Shown in pieces: positions 38,906 through 49,671 of a stretch of DNA of 64,000 nt (its first letter is position 1; every line of letters begins with the position of its first letter). The notes beneath the pieces are model-generated. The model searched no databases. It saw only the letters and a program-made list of their open reading frames with translations, and was not told the DNA's origin. Both the position numbers and the translations under genes were made by a program. This DNA is from Burkholderia sp. USMB20 (GTDB lineage: Bacteria > Pseudomonadota > Gammaproteobacteria > Burkholderiales > Burkholderiaceae): positions 1 through 64,000 of the forward strand of contig NZ_JTAN02000014.1 in NCBI RefSeq assembly GCF_000949135.2, read 5' to 3'.

Positions 38906-39985
38906 ATGGCATTGACGCTTGAGGCACTCGTAACGCGGTTCGGCGGCGAGATCGCCGGCGACGCCCAGTGCAAGGTGGGCGGCCTCGCGCCGCTCGACCA
39001 GGCAGGCCCTCAGCAACTCGCGTTTCTCGCGAACCCGAAGTACCTGTCGCAGGTCGAGACGACCCGCGCCGGCGCGGTGCTGATCGCGCCGAAGGATCTC
39101 GAAAAGCTGGGTGCGGCCGCTCATGGCCGCAATTTCATCGTGACGCCGAATCCGTACGCGTACTTCGCGCGCGTCGCGCAGATGTTCATCGATCTCGCCA
39201 CGCCGCCGCGCGCGGCCGGCGTGCATCCGAGCGCGACGATCGATCCGGCCGCGCAGGTCGCCGCGAGCGCGGTGATCGGCCCGCACGTGACGGTCGAGGC
39301 CGGCGCGGTGATCGAAGACGACGTGCAGCTGGACGCGAACGTGTTCGTCGGCCGCGGCACGACGATCGGCGCAGGCTCGCACCTGTATCCGAACGCGTCG
39401 GTGTACCACGGCTGCAAGATCGGCCCGCGCGCGATCATCCACGCGGGTGCCGTGATCGGTTCCGACGGCTTCGGCTTCGCGCCGGATTTCGTCGGCGACG
39501 GCGACGCGCGCACCGGCAGCTGGGTCAAGATTCCGCAGGTCGGCGGCGTGTCGATCGGCCCGGACGTCGAGATCGGCGCGAACACGACGATCGACCGCGG
39601 CGCGATGGCGGACACCGTCATCGAAGAATGCGTGAAGATCGACAACCAGGTCCAGATCGCGCACAACTGCCGGATCGGCGCCTACACGGTGATCGCCGGC
39701 AAGGCGGGCATCGCGGGCAGCACGACGATCGGCCGCCACTGCATGATCGGCGGCGCGGCGGGGATCGCCGGCCACGTGACGCTTGGCGACTATGTCATCA
39801 TCACGGCGAATTCGGGCGTGTCGAAGTCGCTGCCGAAGGCCGGCATCTATACGAGCGCGTTCCCGGCCGTCGACCACGGCGAATGGAACCGGAGCGCCGC
39901 GCTCGTGCGCAACCTCGACAAGCTGCGCGACCGCATCAAGGCGCTCGAAACCGCGCTGGCCGCCCAGGGCGGCACGCACGCCTGA
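38906..39985 (+). CDS. lpxD: UDP-3-O-acylglucosamine N-acyltransferase
   Basis: LpxD adds the N-linked acyl chain in the third step of lipid A synthesis. It has 359 residues: an N-terminal uridine-binding domain, a left-handed beta-helix of hexapeptide repeats (about residues 100-310), the catalytic-histidine segment [10 protein letters not shown], and a C-terminal helix. The ATG at 38906 is 16 bp after skp. Confidence 0.98.
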
Positions 39986-40115
39986 CCGACACCATGCGAG
40001 ACCACGAACCGGGCACGGCCAGCGCATCCGGCCCGGTTTGCCAGACTGGGCCGCACGGCGGCCCGCTTCAGCCTTTGCATCACCACCGCGCAGCCTCTGC
40101 GTGAGACGAACCATC

Positions 40116-40583
40116 ATGAGCACTGAAAAAATCAATCTCGACATCCACAAGATCCTCACGCTGCTGCCGCATCGCTATCCGATTCTGCTCGTCGATCGCG
40201 TGCTCGAACTCGAGCCGCACAAGGGGATCAAAGCGCTGAAGAACGTGTCGATCAACGAGCCGTTCTTCCAGGGGCACTTCCCGAAGCGGCCGGTGATGCC
40301 GGGTGTGCTGATCCTCGAGGCGCTCGCTCAGGCGGCCGCGCTGCTGACGTTCTCGGAAGAGCAGCCGAAGGATCCGGAAAACACGCTGTACTACTTCGTC
40401 GGGATCGACGGCGCGCGCTTCAAGCGCGTGGTCGAACCGGGCGACCAGCTGATTCTGAACGTGACGTTCGAACGTTACATCCGCGGCATCTGGAAGTTCA
40501 AGGCAGTGGCGGAAGTGGACGGCAAGGTGGCGGCGGAAGCCGAACTGATGTGCACGGTCAAGACGGCCGACGCGGCGCCCTGA
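40116..40583 (+). CDS. fabZ: 3-hydroxyacyl-[ACP] dehydratase FabZ
   Basis: A hot-dog-fold enzyme of 155 residues that dehydrates 3-hydroxyacyl-ACP in fatty acid synthesis. The catalytic pair is H54 (FFQGHFP) and E68 (LILEALAQ). The ATG at 40116 gives the usual length. It competes with LpxA/LpxD for 3-hydroxyacyl-ACP, which explains the conserved linkage. A 130-bp gap with inverted repeats separates it from lpxD. Confidence 0.98.
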
Positions 40584-40650
40584 GCGACGCGGCACGCATG
40601 GGTAACGTAACGCGGGCAACGCGACACATCACATCGAGAGGCAACGGCGC

Positions 40651-41439
40651 ATGACCAGGATTCATCCTACCGCGATCGTCGAACCGGGCGCACAGATCGA
40701 CGAGTCCGTCGAGATCGGGCCGTACGCGATCGTCGGGCCGCACGTCACGATCGGCGCGCGTACGACGATCGGCTCGCACAGCGTGATCGAAGGTCACACG
40801 ACGCTCGGCGAGGACAACCGCATCGGCCATTACGCGTCGGTGGGCGGTCGTCCGCAGGACATGAAGTACAAGGACGAGCCGACGAAGCTCGTGATCGGCA
40901 ACCGCAACACGATCCGCGAATTCACGACGATCCACACCGGCACCGTGCAGGACGTCGGCGTGACGACGCTCGGCGACGACAACTGGATCATGGCCTATGT
41001 GCACATTGGCCATGACTGCCGCGTCGGCAACAACGTGATCCTGTCGAGCAACGCGCAGATGGCCGGTCACGTCGAGATCGGCGACTTCGCGATCGTCGGC
41101 GGGATGTCGGGCGTGCACCAGTTCGTGCGCATCGGCGCGCACTCGATGCTGGGCGGCGCCTCGGCGCTCGTGCAGGACGTGCCGCCGTTCGTGATCGCGG
41201 CCGGCAACAAGGCCGAGCCGCACGGCATCAACGTCGAAGGCCTGCGCCGGCGCGGTTTCTCGCCCGACGCGATCTCGGCGCTGCGCAGCGCGTACCGCCT
41301 GCTGTACAAGAACGGCCTGTCGCTCGAGGAAGCGAAGGTGCAGTTGCGCGAGCTGGCGGCCGCGGGCGGCGAAGGCGACGCAGCGGTCACCGCGCTCGTC
41401 GAGTTCATCGACGCGTCCCAACGCGGCATCATCCGCTAA
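40651..41439 (+). CDS. lpxA: UDP-N-acetylglucosamine O-acyltransferase
   Basis: LpxA catalyses the first step of lipid A synthesis. The 262-residue protein starts [16 protein letters not shown] and consists of a left-handed beta-helix with a C-terminal helical bundle. The catalytic histidine lies in [24 protein letters not shown] upstream provides a ribosome binding site; the gap to fabZ is 67 bp, and lpxB starts 3 bp after its stop. Confidence 0.98.
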   Translation: MTRIHPTAIVEPGAQIDESVEIGPYAIVGPHVTIGARTTIGSHSVIEGHTTLGEDNRIGHYASVGGRPQDMKYKDEPTKLVIGNRNTIREFTTIHTGTVQDVGVTTLGDDNWIMAYVHIGHDCRVGNNVILSSNAQMAGHVEIGDFAIVGGMSGVHQFVRIGAHSMLGGASALVQDVPPFVIAAGNKAEPHGINVEGLRRRGFSPDAISALRSAYRLLYKNGLSLEEAKVQLRELAAAGGEGDAAVTALVEFIDASQRGIIR

Positions 41440-41442
41440 GCG

Positions 41443-42612
41443 ATGTCGCTCCCGACCAATCAGCTCCGGCTCGCGATGGTGGCCGGCGAGCCGTCGGGCG
41501 ACCTGCTCGCGGCGTCGCTGCTCGGCGGGCTTCAGGCGCGGCTGCCCGCATCGACCCGCTACTACGGGATCGGCGGGCAGCGGATGCTCGCGCACGGCTT
41601 CGACTCGCACTGGCAGATGGACAAGCTGACGGTGCGCGGCTACGTCGAGGCGCTGGGCCAGATTCCCGAGATCCTGCGGATTCGCGGCGAGCTGAAGCGC
41701 CAGCTGCTCGCGGAGCGGCCCGACGCCTTCATCGGCGTCGACGCGCCCGATTTCAACTTCAGCGTGGAGCAGGCCGCGCGCGACGCGGGCATCCCGTCGA
41801 TCCACTTCGTGTGCCCGTCGATCTGGGCGTGGCGCGGCGGCCGGATCAAGAAGATCGCGAAGTCCGTCGACCACATGCTGTGCCTGTTCCCGTTCGAACC
41901 GGCGATCCTCGACAAGGCGGGCGTCGCGTCGACGTATGTCGGCCACCCGCTGGCCGACGAGATTCCGCTCGAGCCCGACACGCACGGCGCGCGCATCGCG
42001 CTCGGCTTGCCGGCCGAGGGCCCCGTGATCGCGGTGCTGCCGGGCAGCCGGCGCTCGGAGATCGGGCTGATCGGCCCGACGTTCTTCGCCGCGATGGCGC
42101 TGATGCAGCAGCGCGAGCCCGGCGTGCGGTTCGTGATGCCGGCGGCGACGCCCGCGCTGCGCGAACTGCTGCAGCCGCTCGTCGACGCCCATCCGCAACT
42201 CGCGCTGACGATCACCGACGGCCGCTCGCAGGTTGCGATGACGGCCGCCGACGCGATCCTCGTGAAGAGCGGCACCGTCACGCTGGAAGCCGCGCTGCTG
42301 AAGAAGCCGATGGTGATCTCGTACAAGGTGCCCTGGCTGACCGGACAGATCATGCGCCGGCAGGGCTATCTGCCGTACGTCGGCTTGCCGAACATCCTGG
42401 CGGGGCGCTTCGTCGTGCCCGAGCTGCTGCAGCATTTCGCGACGCCCGAGGCGCTCGCCGATGCGACGCTCACGCAGCTGCGCGACGACGCGAACCGCCG
42501 CACGCTGACCGAAGTGTTTACCGAAATGCATCTCTCGCTGCGGCAGAACACGGCCGCGAAGGCGGCCGAAGCGGTCGTGCGCGTACTCGAGCAACGCAAG
42601 GGGCGCGTATGA
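41443..42612 (+). CDS. lpxB: lipid-A-disaccharide synthase
   Basis: A GT19 glycosyltransferase of 389 residues that joins UDP-2,3-diacylglucosamine and lipid X at the inner membrane. N-terminal [10 protein letters not shown], the [13 protein letters not shown] motif and the C-terminal nucleotide-binding segment with [10 protein letters not shown] and [11 protein letters not shown] are present. It overlaps rnhB as ATGA. Confidence 0.98.
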   Translation: MSLPTNQLRLAMVAGEPSGDLLAASLLGGLQARLPASTRYYGIGGQRMLAHGFDSHWQMDKLTVRGYVEALGQIPEILRIRGELKRQLLAERPDAFIGVDAPDFNFSVEQAARDAGIPSIHFVCPSIWAWRGGRIKKIAKSVDHMLCLFPFEPAILDKAGVASTYVGHPLADEIPLEPDTHGARIALGLPAEGPVIAVLPGSRRSEIGLIGPTFFAAMALMQQREPGVRFVMPAATPALRELLQPLVDAHPQLALTITDGRSQVAMTAADAILVKSGTVTLEAALLKKPMVISYKVPWLTGQIMRRQGYLPYVGLPNILAGRFVVPELLQHFATPEALADATLTQLRDDANRRTLTEVFTEMHLSLRQNTAAKAAEAVVRVLEQRKGRV

Positions 42613-43253
42613 CGGCAGCCCGTGCACCACGCCGCCGCGCGTCGACCGACGTGCAGGGCGGCTTCGACTTCAGCCGGCCCGACGAGATCGTCTGCGGCGT
42701 CGACGAAGCGGGCCGCGGCCCGCTCGCGGGGCCGGTGGTCGCCGCCGCGGTGATCCTCGATCCCGCGCAGCCGATCGACGGGCTCGACGATTCGAAGGCG
42801 CTGTCCGCGAAAAAGCGCGACGCGCTGTACGACCTGATCGTCGCGCGCTCGCGCGCGTATTGCGTCGCGTCGGCCAGCGTCGACGAGATCGACACGCTCA
42901 ACATCCTGCACGCGACGATGCTCGCGATGAAGCGGGCCGTCGAAGGCCTGTCGGTGCTGCCGACGCTCGCGCAGATCGACGGCAACCGCTGCCCGACGCT
43001 GATGGTGCGTGCCGAGGCGATCGTCAGCGGCGACGCGCTCGTGCCGAGCATCTCGGCCGCGTCGATCCTCGCGAAGGTCGCGCGTGACCGCATGCTCGTC
43101 GAGCTGCACGAACGCTTCCCGGTGTACGGGTTCAACGTGCATGCGGGCTACGGCACCGAGAAACATCTCGCCGCGCTGCGCGAGCACGGCCCGTGCGAAG
43201 CGCATCGGCGCTCGTTCGCACCCGTGCGCGCGGCACTCGACCTGATTCGATGA
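42609..43253 (+). CDS. rnhB: ribonuclease HII
   Basis: RNase HII removes single ribonucleotides and RNA from RNA-DNA hybrids. It has 214 residues. Acidic active-site residues include D32 and E33 in [15 protein letters not shown] and the aspartate in QIDGNRCP. The first 25 residues are basic and unconserved. It overlaps lpxB and the following methyltransferase gene by 4 bases each (ATGA), implying coupled translation. Confidence 0.97.
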   Translation: MTAARAPRRRASTDVQGGFDFSRPDEIVCGVDEAGRGPLAGPVVAAAVILDPAQPIDGLDDSKALSAKKRDALYDLIVARSRAYCVASASVDEIDTLNILHATMLAMKRAVEGLSVLPTLAQIDGNRCPTLMVRAEAIVSGDALVPSISAASILAKVARDRMLVELHERFPVYGFNVHAGYGTEKHLAALREHGPCEAHRRSFAPVRAALDLIR

Positions 43254-44032
43254 AAAGCATTACTTCCCGCGACAACCCGCTGTACAAGCGCCTGAAGGCG
43301 CTTGCGGGTTCGACGTCCCAGCAGCGCCGCGGCGGCCAGGCGCTGCTCGAAGGTTTTCACCTCGCCAGCGCGTATCTCGATACGGGCGCGATACCCGAGC
43401 TGTGCGTCGCCACCGAAGGCGCGCTCGCGCACGACGAAGCGCAGGCGATCATCGCGCGCGTCGATGCGCAGCGGGTCGTCACGCTGCCCGATGCGCTGTT
43501 CGGACAACTGTCGAACGTGGTGAGCGGCGTCGGTTTCCTGCTGCTCGTCGAGCGTCCCGCGCAGCCGCTGCCGGAGCGTGTCACGCACACGTCGGTCGTG
43601 CTCGACGGCGTGCAGGACGCCGGCAACGTCGGCTCGATCCTGCGCAGCGCGGCCGCGGCCGGTGTGCGGCACGTGTTCTGCGCGCCGGGCACCGCCTATG
43701 CGTGGTCGTCGAAGGTGCTGCGCTCGGGAATGGGCGCGCACTTCCTGCTGTCGATCCACGAGGATGTCGAGGCCGGCGCGCTCGCCGAACGCCTCGACGT
43801 GCCGGTCGCGCTGACCGATTCGCACGGCGCGCAGGCGATCTACGACTGCGACCTGGCCGGGCCCGTCGCATGGGTATTCGGCAACGAGGGCGCCGGCGTG
43901 TCGGCGTTCTGGCGCGACGTGGCCACGCATCGCGTGACGATCCCGCAGCCGGGCGGCATGGAGTCGCTGAATGTGGCGGCAGCGGCGGCGGTGTGCCTGT
44001 TCGAGCAGGTGCGGCAGCAGCGGCTCGCATGA
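43250..44032 (+). CDS. SpoU/TrmH-family RNA 2'-O-methyltransferase
   Basis: A SPOUT-fold RNA methyltransferase of 260 residues. It has an N-terminal substrate-binding domain ([23 protein letters not shown]) and the knot motifs [27 protein letters not shown] and [13 protein letters not shown]. RlmB-like 23S rRNA or tRNA activity is expected, but the exact target nucleotide cannot be assigned. It is the last gene of the lpx cluster, overlaps rnhB by 4 bases and is followed by a strong terminator. Confidence 0.92.
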   Translation: MKSITSRDNPLYKRLKALAGSTSQQRRGGQALLEGFHLASAYLDTGAIPELCVATEGALAHDEAQAIIARVDAQRVVTLPDALFGQLSNVVSGVGFLLLVERPAQPLPERVTHTSVVLDGVQDAGNVGSILRSAAAAGVRHVFCAPGTAYAWSSKVLRSGMGAHFLLSIHEDVEAGALAERLDVPVALTDSHGAQAIYDCDLAGPVAWVFGNEGAGVSAFWRDVATHRVTIPQPGGMESLNVAAAAAVCLFEQVRQQRLA

Positions 44033-44084
44033 CATGATGACGTGACGCGCGGCGTTGCCCGCGCGGTATCCCGCACCACGAAAA

Positions 44085-44110
44085 AAGGCCGCGTTCGACG
44101 CGGCCTTGTT
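44085..44110. terminator. bidirectional terminator between methyltransferase gene and ppsR
   Basis: AAGGCCGCG / CGCGGCCTT, 9-bp stem with a TTCGA loop, preceded by six A residues and followed by TTGTT. It sits in the 121-bp convergent gap and should serve both strands. Confidence 0.88.
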
Positions 44111-44153
44111 GCTTCTGGCGACGGCGGCCCGGCGGCCGCCCGTGCGCCGGTCG

Positions 44154-44969
44154 TCAGTACGACTGCCGGTCGAGGCGGATTTCCTGCAGGATCGTCGTCG
44201 CGATCTCCTCGATCGACTTGTGCGTCGACGACAGCCACTTGATCCCTTCGCGGCGCATCATCGCCTCGGCCTCGTTGATCTCGTAGCGGCAATTCTCGGG
44301 CGCCGCGTACTTGCTGCCGGGGCGGCGCTCGTTGCGGATCTCCGACAGGCGCTGCGGATCGATCGACAGCCCGAACAGCTTGTCGCGATGCGGCGACAGC
44401 GCCGACGGCAGCTTGCCGCGCTCGAAGTCCTCCGGAATCAGCGGATAGTTGGCGGCCTTCACGCCGTACTGCATCGCGAGATACAGGCTCGTCGGCGTCT
44501 TGCCGCTGCGCGACACGCCGACCAGGATCACGTCGGCTTCCGACAGGTTGCGGTTCGACTGGCCGTCGTCGTGCGCGAGCGAGAAGTTGATCGCCTCGAT
44601 CCGCGTCTTGTATTCCTCGGTGTCGGCGTTCTGGTGGCCGCGGCCCATCGCGTGGCTCGACTTCAGCTCCAGTTCCTGCTCGAGCGGCTCGACGAAGCGC
44701 TGGAACATGTCCAGCACGAGCGCGTTCGAGCGCTTGACGATGTCGTTCGACTCGCTGTCGACGAGCGTCGTGAACACGATCGCGCGTCGGCCGTCGTGCA
44801 CCGCGGCTTCGTTGATCTTCTCGACGGTCGAAAAGGCCTTGTCGAGCGAGTCGACGAACGGCACGCGCACGAGGCGGAATTTCTGGTCGAACTGGGAGAG
44901 GATCGAGTGCGCGAAGGTTTCGGCAGTGATCCCGGTGCCGTCGGAGACGATGAAAACGGTAGGCAGCAT
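44154..44969 (-). CDS. ppsR: PEP synthetase regulatory protein (kinase/pyrophosphorylase)
   Basis: A DUF299-family bifunctional regulator of 271 residues. It inactivates PEP synthase by ADP-dependent phosphorylation of a threonine and reactivates it by phosphate-dependent removal. The P-loop-like GVSRSGKTPTSLYLA (about residues 152-166) is diagnostic. The ATG at 44969 (MLPTVFIVSDGTG) gives the family length; upstream in-frame sequence is not conserved. It is divergent from its target ppsA, the usual arrangement. Confidence 0.96.
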   Translation of the reverse strand: MLPTVFIVSDGTGITAETFAHSILSQFDQKFRLVRVPFVDSLDKAFSTVEKINEAAVHDGRRAIVFTTLVDSESNDIVKRSNALVLDMFQRFVEPLEQELELKSSHAMGRGHQNADTEEYKTRIEAINFSLAHDDGQSNRNLSEADVILVGVSRSGKTPTSLYLAMQYGVKAANYPLIPEDFERGKLPSALSPHRDKLFGLSIDPQRLSEIRNERRPGSKYAAPENCRYEINEAEAMMRREGIKWLSSTHKSIEEIATTILQEIRLDRQSY

Positions 44970-45343
44970 GAATCTGGGCGTCGAGCGTGAAGGGCGGTTG
45001 CGCGGGCCGCTGGAGGTCCGCCTCCAGGCACAGTGACAAGGTCGCGCCACATCCGGCAGCCGGCACGGTAGAATAGCGGCAACCTGTTGGATAAGCAATT
45101 GCGGGGGCGGGGTGCGAACGGCACGCCAGGCTTGCCGCGAGCGTTCCAGAACTCCCGGCAAGTTCGGCGATTCGTCTGAATATATCGCCCTTCTGCCGGG
45201 ATTTTTGCAAATCGGGTCGGAAGATTTCCCGCCTGCGATTGTTTCTCCAACAGGTTGCGCAAGACGCGCCGCGCCTTTTTGCAAGCGCCCGCGTCCGAGC
45301 CCACTTGCGCAATCGAGCATTTTTTTCACACTTAGGGGCTTGT
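44970..45343. promoter_or_regulatory. ppsR-ppsA divergent intergenic region with 12-bp inverted repeat
   Basis: A 374-bp gap without a supportable gene. It contains a perfect 12-bp inverted repeat: CAACCTGTTGGA at 45080-45091 and TCCAACAGGTTG at 45246-45257. Each arm is itself almost a palindrome, which is the form of a dimeric regulator site. Both divergent promoters must lie here; I see no unambiguous -35/-10 pair. Confidence 0.55.
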
Positions 45344-47743
45344 ATGACTAACGCAGCAAACGTCGCAAAGGACCAGGCGTATGTAATCCCGTTCGAGCAG
45401 TTGCGGATGACCGATGTGGAGATCGTGGGCGGCAAGAATGCGTCGCTCGGCGAGATGATCAGCCAGCTTTCCGAAGCAGGCGTTCGCGTACCCACCGGTT
45501 TCGCCACGACCGCGCTCGCATTCCGCGATTTCCTCAAGCACAACGATCTGACCGATCGCATCGCCAAGCGTCTCGAGTCGCTCGACATCGACGACGTGAA
45601 GGCGCTCGCCGAAGCCGGTGCCGAAATCCGCAAGTGGATCGTCGACGCGCCGCTGCAGGCACGTCTCGAGGAGGAAATCCGCGCACAGTTCGAAATCCTG
45701 AAGAACGGCTCGCCGGGCGAGCTGTCGTTCGCCGTGCGTTCGTCCGCGACCGCGGAAGACCTGCCCGACGCGTCGTTCGCCGGCCAGCAGGAGTCGTACC
45801 TGAACGTCGTCGGCATCGACGACGTGCTCGACCGCATGAAGCACGTGTTCGCGTCGCTGTACAACGACCGCGCGATCTCGTACCGCGTCCACAAGGGCTT
45901 CACGCACGCTGAAGTCGCGCTGTCGGCCGGTGTGCAGCGCATGGTCCGCTCGGACGTCGGCGCGGCCGGCGTGATGTTCACGATCGACACCGAATCGGGC
46001 TTCAAGGACGCCGTGTTCATCACGTCGAGCTACGGCCTGGGCGAAACCGTCGTGCAGGGCGCCGTGAACCCGGACGAGTTCTACGTGTTCAAGACGACGC
46101 TCGCACAGGACAAGTACCCGATCATCCGCCGCTCGATCGGCTCGAAGCTGATCAAGATGGAATTCACGCAGCCGGGCGAGCCGGGCCGCGTGAAGACGGT
46201 CGACGTGCCGCACGAGCAGCGCAACCGCTACTCGATCACCGACGAAGACGTGATCGAGCTCGCGAAGTACGCGGTCATCATCGAGAAGCACTACCAGCGT
46301 CCGATGGACATCGAGTGGGGCAAGGACGGCCGCGACGGCAAGATCTTCATCCTGCAGGCGCGTCCGGAAACGGTGAAGAGCCAGGCGAGCGGCAAGGCCG
46401 AGCAGCGCTTCAAGCTGAAGGGCCAGTCGCAGGTGCTGGCAACGGGCCGCGCGATCGGCCAGAAGATCGGCGCGGGCCCCGTGCGCGTGATCCAGGACCC
46501 GTCGGAAATGGAACGCGTGCAGCCGGGCGACGTGCTGGTGGCGGACATGACCGACCCGAACTGGGAGCCGGTGATGAAGCGTGCGGCGGCGATCGTCACG
46601 AACCGTGGCGGCCGCACCTGCCACGCGGCAATCATCGCGCGTGAGCTCGGCGTGCCGGCAGTCGTCGGCTGCGGCGACGCAACCGACATCCTGAAGGACG
46701 GCGCGCTCGTCACGGTGTCGTGCGCGGAAGGCGACGAAGGCAAGATCTACGACGGGCTGCTCGAGACGGAAGTCACGGAAGTGCAGCGCGGCGAACTGCC
46801 GGAAATCCCGGTCAAGATCATGATGAACGTCGGCAACCCGCAGCTCGCGTTCGACTTCTCGCAACTGCCGAACGGTGGTGTTGGCCTCGCGCGTCTCGAG
46901 TTCATCATCAACAACAACATCGGCGTGCACCCGAAGGCGATCCTCGAGTACCCGAACATCGACCAGGACCTGAAGAAGGCGGTCGAGAGCGTCGCGCGCG
47001 GTCACGCGTCGCCGCGCCAGTTCTACGTCGACAAGCTGACGGAAGGCGTCGCGACGATCGCCGCGGCGTTCTATCCGAAGCCCGTGATCGTGCGTCTGTC
47101 CGACTTCAAGTCGAACGAGTACAAGAAGCTGATCGGCGGTTCGCGCTACGAGCCGGACGAGGAAAACCCGATGCTGGGCTTCCGCGGCGCGTCGCGTTAC
47201 ATCGCCGAGGACTTCGCGCAGGCGTTCGAGATGGAATGCCGTGCACTGAAGCGCGTGCGCGACGAGATGGGCCTGACCAACGTCGAGATCATGGTGCCGT
47301 TCGTGCGTACCGTGAAGCAGGCGGAGCGTGTCGTCGGCCTGCTCGAGAAGTTCGGCCTGAAGCGCGGTGAAAACGGCCTGCGCCTCGTGATGATGTGCGA
47401 AGTCCCGACCAACGCGATCCTCGCCGAAGAGTTCCTCGAGCACTTCGACGGTTTCTCGATCGGTTCGAACGACCTCACGCAGCTCACGCTCGGCCTCGAC
47501 CGTGACTCGGGCATGGAACTGCTGGCCGTCGACTTCGACGAACGCGACCCGGCCGTCAAGTTCCTGCTCAAGCGCGCGATCGATACCTGCCGCAAGATGG
47601 GCAAGTACGTCGGTATCTGCGGCCAGGGCCCGTCCGATCACCCGGACTTCGCGCAATGGCTGACCGACGAAGGCATCGTGTCGATCTCGCTGAACCCGGA
47701 CACGATCATCGATACGTGGCAGGCACTCGCCAACCGGAAGTAA
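45344..47743 (+). CDS. ppsA: phosphoenolpyruvate synthase
   Basis: PEP synthase converts pyruvate and ATP to PEP, AMP and phosphate for gluconeogenesis. The 799-residue protein has an N-terminal ATP-binding domain, the phosphohistidine H427 in [15 protein letters not shown] (preceded by the threonine targeted by PpsR), and a C-terminal TIM barrel with the PEP-utiliser signature [12 protein letters not shown]. The start is the ATG at 45344 ([16 protein letters not shown]). Codon use is strongly biased, suggesting high expression. Confidence 0.98.
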   Translation: MTNAANVAKDQAYVIPFEQLRMTDVEIVGGKNASLGEMISQLSEAGVRVPTGFATTALAFRDFLKHNDLTDRIAKRLESLDIDDVKALAEAGAEIRKWIVDAPLQARLEEEIRAQFEILKNGSPGELSFAVRSSATAEDLPDASFAGQQESYLNVVGIDDVLDRMKHVFASLYNDRAISYRVHKGFTHAEVALSAGVQRMVRSDVGAAGVMFTIDTESGFKDAVFITSSYGLGETVVQGAVNPDEFYVFKTTLAQDKYPIIRRSIGSKLIKMEFTQPGEPGRVKTVDVPHEQRNRYSITDEDVIELAKYAVIIEKHYQRPMDIEWGKDGRDGKIFILQARPETVKSQASGKAEQRFKLKGQSQVLATGRAIGQKIGAGPVRVIQDPSEMERVQPGDVLVADMTDPNWEPVMKRAAAIVTNRGGRTCHAAIIARELGVPAVVGCGDATDILKDGALVTVSCAEGDEGKIYDGLLETEVTEVQRGELPEIPVKIMMNVGNPQLAFDFSQLPNGGVGLARLEFIINNNIGVHPKAILEYPNIDQDLKKAVESVARGHASPRQFYVDKLTEGVATIAAAFYPKPVIVRLSDFKSNEYKKLIGGSRYEPDEENPMLGFRGASRYIAEDFAQAFEMECRALKRVRDEMGLTNVEIMVPFVRTVKQAERVVGLLEKFGLKRGENGLRLVMMCEVPTNAILAEEFLEHFDGFSIGSNDLTQLTLGLDRDSGMELLAVDFDERDPAVKFLLKRAIDTCRKMGKYVGICGQGPSDHPDFAQWLTDEGIVSISLNPDTIIDTWQALANRK

Positions 47744-47820
47744 CGGTCGGTAACGCTTATTCGGCGCAAGCGCGGTACGCCGCGCTTGTGTTGAAGGCAA
47801 AATGCAAGGTTCGTGTTATA

Positions 47821-47852
47821 AACACCCCGGTAAGCGCCGGGGTGTTTTTTTT
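47821..47852 (+). terminator. strong intrinsic terminator after ppsA
   Basis: AACACCCCGG (47821-47830) pairs with CCGGGGTGTT (47837-47846), six-base TAAGCG loop, then a run of T. A second hairpin (CAAGCGCG / CGCGCTTG, 47767-47788) lies just upstream, making a tandem structure. Confidence 0.95.
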
Positions 47853-47953
47853 CGTCGGTACGCGCCGCGTTGCGTCATGCGTGTCGACCGCGACCCACGG
47901 GCGGGCGCGCAGCGAATATAGTGAGCAGCGGGGACGTTTTTCGGGAGACCACA

Positions 47954-48388
47954 ATGATGTCGGGGCATCTGTTCTGGTGGGTCGGAGTCGGCGTGCTGGT
48001 CGTCGCCGAATTGCTGACCGGCACGTTCTACCTGCTGATGATCGCGCTCGGCTTTCTCGCGGGCGCGCTGCTGCAGCTCGCCGGTTTCGCGCCGCACGTG
48101 CAGTTCGGTGCGGCCGCCGTGGTCGCGATCGTCGCGATGATCGTGCTGCGCCGCTCGGGGCTCGGGCGCAAGCAGAAGCGCGACACGTCGACGAATCCGG
48201 ACGTCAATCTCGATATCGGCGCGACCGTCACGGTCGACGCGTGGCACGACCGCCGCGCGCGCGTGCAGTATCGCGGCGCCGACTGGGACGTCGAACTCGC
48301 GGCCGGCGAGCGCGACGATGCACGCGTGTACCAGGTGCGTGCCGTGCGCGGCAACAGTCTCGTCGTCATCGCGAAACCCGCGGGCTGA
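47954..48388 (+). CDS. ybbK: NfeD-family membrane protein
   Basis: A short NfeD protein of 144 residues with two or three membrane helices (about residues 6-75) followed by an OB-fold soluble domain (ATVTVDAWHDRRARVQYRGADWDV). Such proteins pair with SPFH/stomatin proteins, and here qmcA follows 33 bp later, as in E. coli ybbK-qmcA. The start is the ATG at 47954, with GGGAGA upstream. The pair is thought to organise membrane microdomains and protein quality control; the exact role is not settled. Confidence 0.9.
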   Translation: MMSGHLFWWVGVGVLVVAELLTGTFYLLMIALGFLAGALLQLAGFAPHVQFGAAAVVAIVAMIVLRRSGLGRKQKRDTSTNPDVNLDIGATVTVDAWHDRRARVQYRGADWDVELAAGERDDARVYQVRAVRGNSLVVIAKPAG

Positions 48389-48421
48389 TCGTCCACTGAT
48401 ACAACAAGGAGGGAATATTTC

Positions 48422-49357
48422 ATGGATTCGCTGATCATCTGGGTCGTCCTGCTCGTCATCGCCATCGTGATCGTGTCGAAGACGGTGAAGATCGTGCCGC
48501 AGCAGCATGCGTGGGTGCTCGAACGCTTCGGGCGCTATCACGCGACGCTGTCGCCCGGTCTCAATATCGTGCTGCCGTTCGTCGACCGGATCGCCTACCG
48601 GCACGTGCTGAAGGAAATTCCGCTCGACGTGCCGAGCCAGGTCTGCATCACGCGCGACAACACGCAGCTGCAGGTCGACGGCGTGCTGTACTTCCAGGTG
48701 ACCGATCCGATGAAGGCGTCGTATGGGTCGAGCAACTTCGTGCTCGCGATCACGCAGCTCGCGCAGACGACGCTGCGCTCGGTGGTCGGCAAGCTCGAAC
48801 TCGACAAGACCTTCGAGGAACGCGACTTCATCAACCACAACATCGTGTCGGCGCTCGACCAGGCGGCCGCGAACTGGGGCGTGAAAGTGCTGCGCTACGA
48901 GATCAAGGACCTGACGCCGCCGAAGGAGATCCTGCACGCGATGCAGGCGCAGATCACCGCCGAGCGGGAAAAGCGCGCGCTGATCGCTGCTTCCGAAGGC
49001 CGCAAGCAGGAGCAGATCAACCTCGCGTCGGGCGCGCGCGAAGCGGCGATCCAGAAGTCGGAAGGCGAGCGGCAGGCCGCGATCAACCAGGCGCAGGGTG
49101 AGGCGGCCGCGATTCTCGCGGTGGCCGAGGCGAACGCGCAGGCCATCCAGAAGATCGCGAACGCGATCCAGTCGCAGGGCGGGATGGATGCGGTGAACCT
49201 GAAGGTCGCCGAGCAGTACGTCGGCGCGTTCTCGAACCTCGCGAAACAGGGCAATACGCTGATCGTGCCGGCGAACCTGTCGGATCTCGGCACCGCGATC
49301 GCGTCGGCGCTGACGATCGTCAAGAACGCGGCACCGGCGGCGAGCGGGCGGGGCTGA
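48422..49357 (+). CDS. qmcA: SPFH/stomatin-like membrane protein QmcA
   Basis: A 311-residue SPFH (band 7) protein with one N-terminal membrane helix (SLIIWVVLLVIAIVIV), the PHB domain (about residues 25-200) and an alanine/glutamate-rich coiled coil (EREKRALIAASEGRKQEQIN region) that forms rings with NfeD partners. It has an optimal ribosome binding site, AAGGAGGG at 48406-48413, 8 bases before the ATG. It is co-transcribed with the NfeD gene. Confidence 0.93.
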   Translation: MDSLIIWVVLLVIAIVIVSKTVKIVPQQHAWVLERFGRYHATLSPGLNIVLPFVDRIAYRHVLKEIPLDVPSQVCITRDNTQLQVDGVLYFQVTDPMKASYGSSNFVLAITQLAQTTLRSVVGKLELDKTFEERDFINHNIVSALDQAAANWGVKVLRYEIKDLTPPKEILHAMQAQITAEREKRALIAASEGRKQEQINLASGAREAAIQKSEGERQAAINQAQGEAAAILAVAEANAQAIQKIANAIQSQGGMDAVNLKVAEQYVGAFSNLAKQGNTLIVPANLSDLGTAIASALTIVKNAAPAASGRG

Positions 49358-49420
49358 GCGGCACGCGCGGGTTACGCGTGCCGGCGATCGCCGCGAGCGT
49401 TGCCGGGTGCGCGCCGCTCG

Positions 49421-49486
49421 TGCGCCCGGCATGCGCCCGGTATGTGCCGGTCATGTGCTCGTTATGTGCTCGTTATGTGCCCGGCA
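49421..49486. repeat. six 11-bp tandem repeats
   Basis: Six head-to-tail 11-bp units with consensus TGYGCYCGKYA: TGCGCCCGGCA, TGCGCCCGGTA, TGTGCCGGTCA, TGTGCTCGTTA twice, and TGTGCCCGGCA. The third unit shows a small internal shift. The repeat is intergenic, 64 bp after the qmcA stop. Confidence 0.85.
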
Positions 49487-49617
49487 TGCGGCGAATCGTC
49501 GCGTGACCTCGGGCGCGATCGCGCCCGCATGTCAGCAGCGCAGGCTGCGCAGCGGTTCGTCCCGGAACGCGAGCGGCGGTCCGGCCGGCGCTCATGCGCT
49601 TCGCATCGCACACAGCA

Positions 49618-49650
49618 ACACGGCCCGCTTCGAGCGGGCCGTGTCGTTTG
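49618..49650. terminator. bidirectional terminator between qmcA and smpB
   Basis: ACACGGCCCGCT / AGCGGGCCGTGT, a 12-bp perfect stem with a 3-base TCG loop, followed on the plus strand by CGTTTG. It separates the convergent qmcA and smpB genes. Confidence 0.85.
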
Positions 49651-49671
49651 CGAGGCTGGCTTTCCCGAGCG

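Larger units (their letters stand above)
49358..49671. other. 314-bp gap between qmcA and smpB with 11-bp tandem repeat
   Basis: No gene is supportable here. The gap holds a degenerate tandem repeat at 49421-49486 and a convergent terminator at 49618-49650, both listed separately; the rest is GC-rich sequence with no recognisable signal. Confidence 0.7.
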
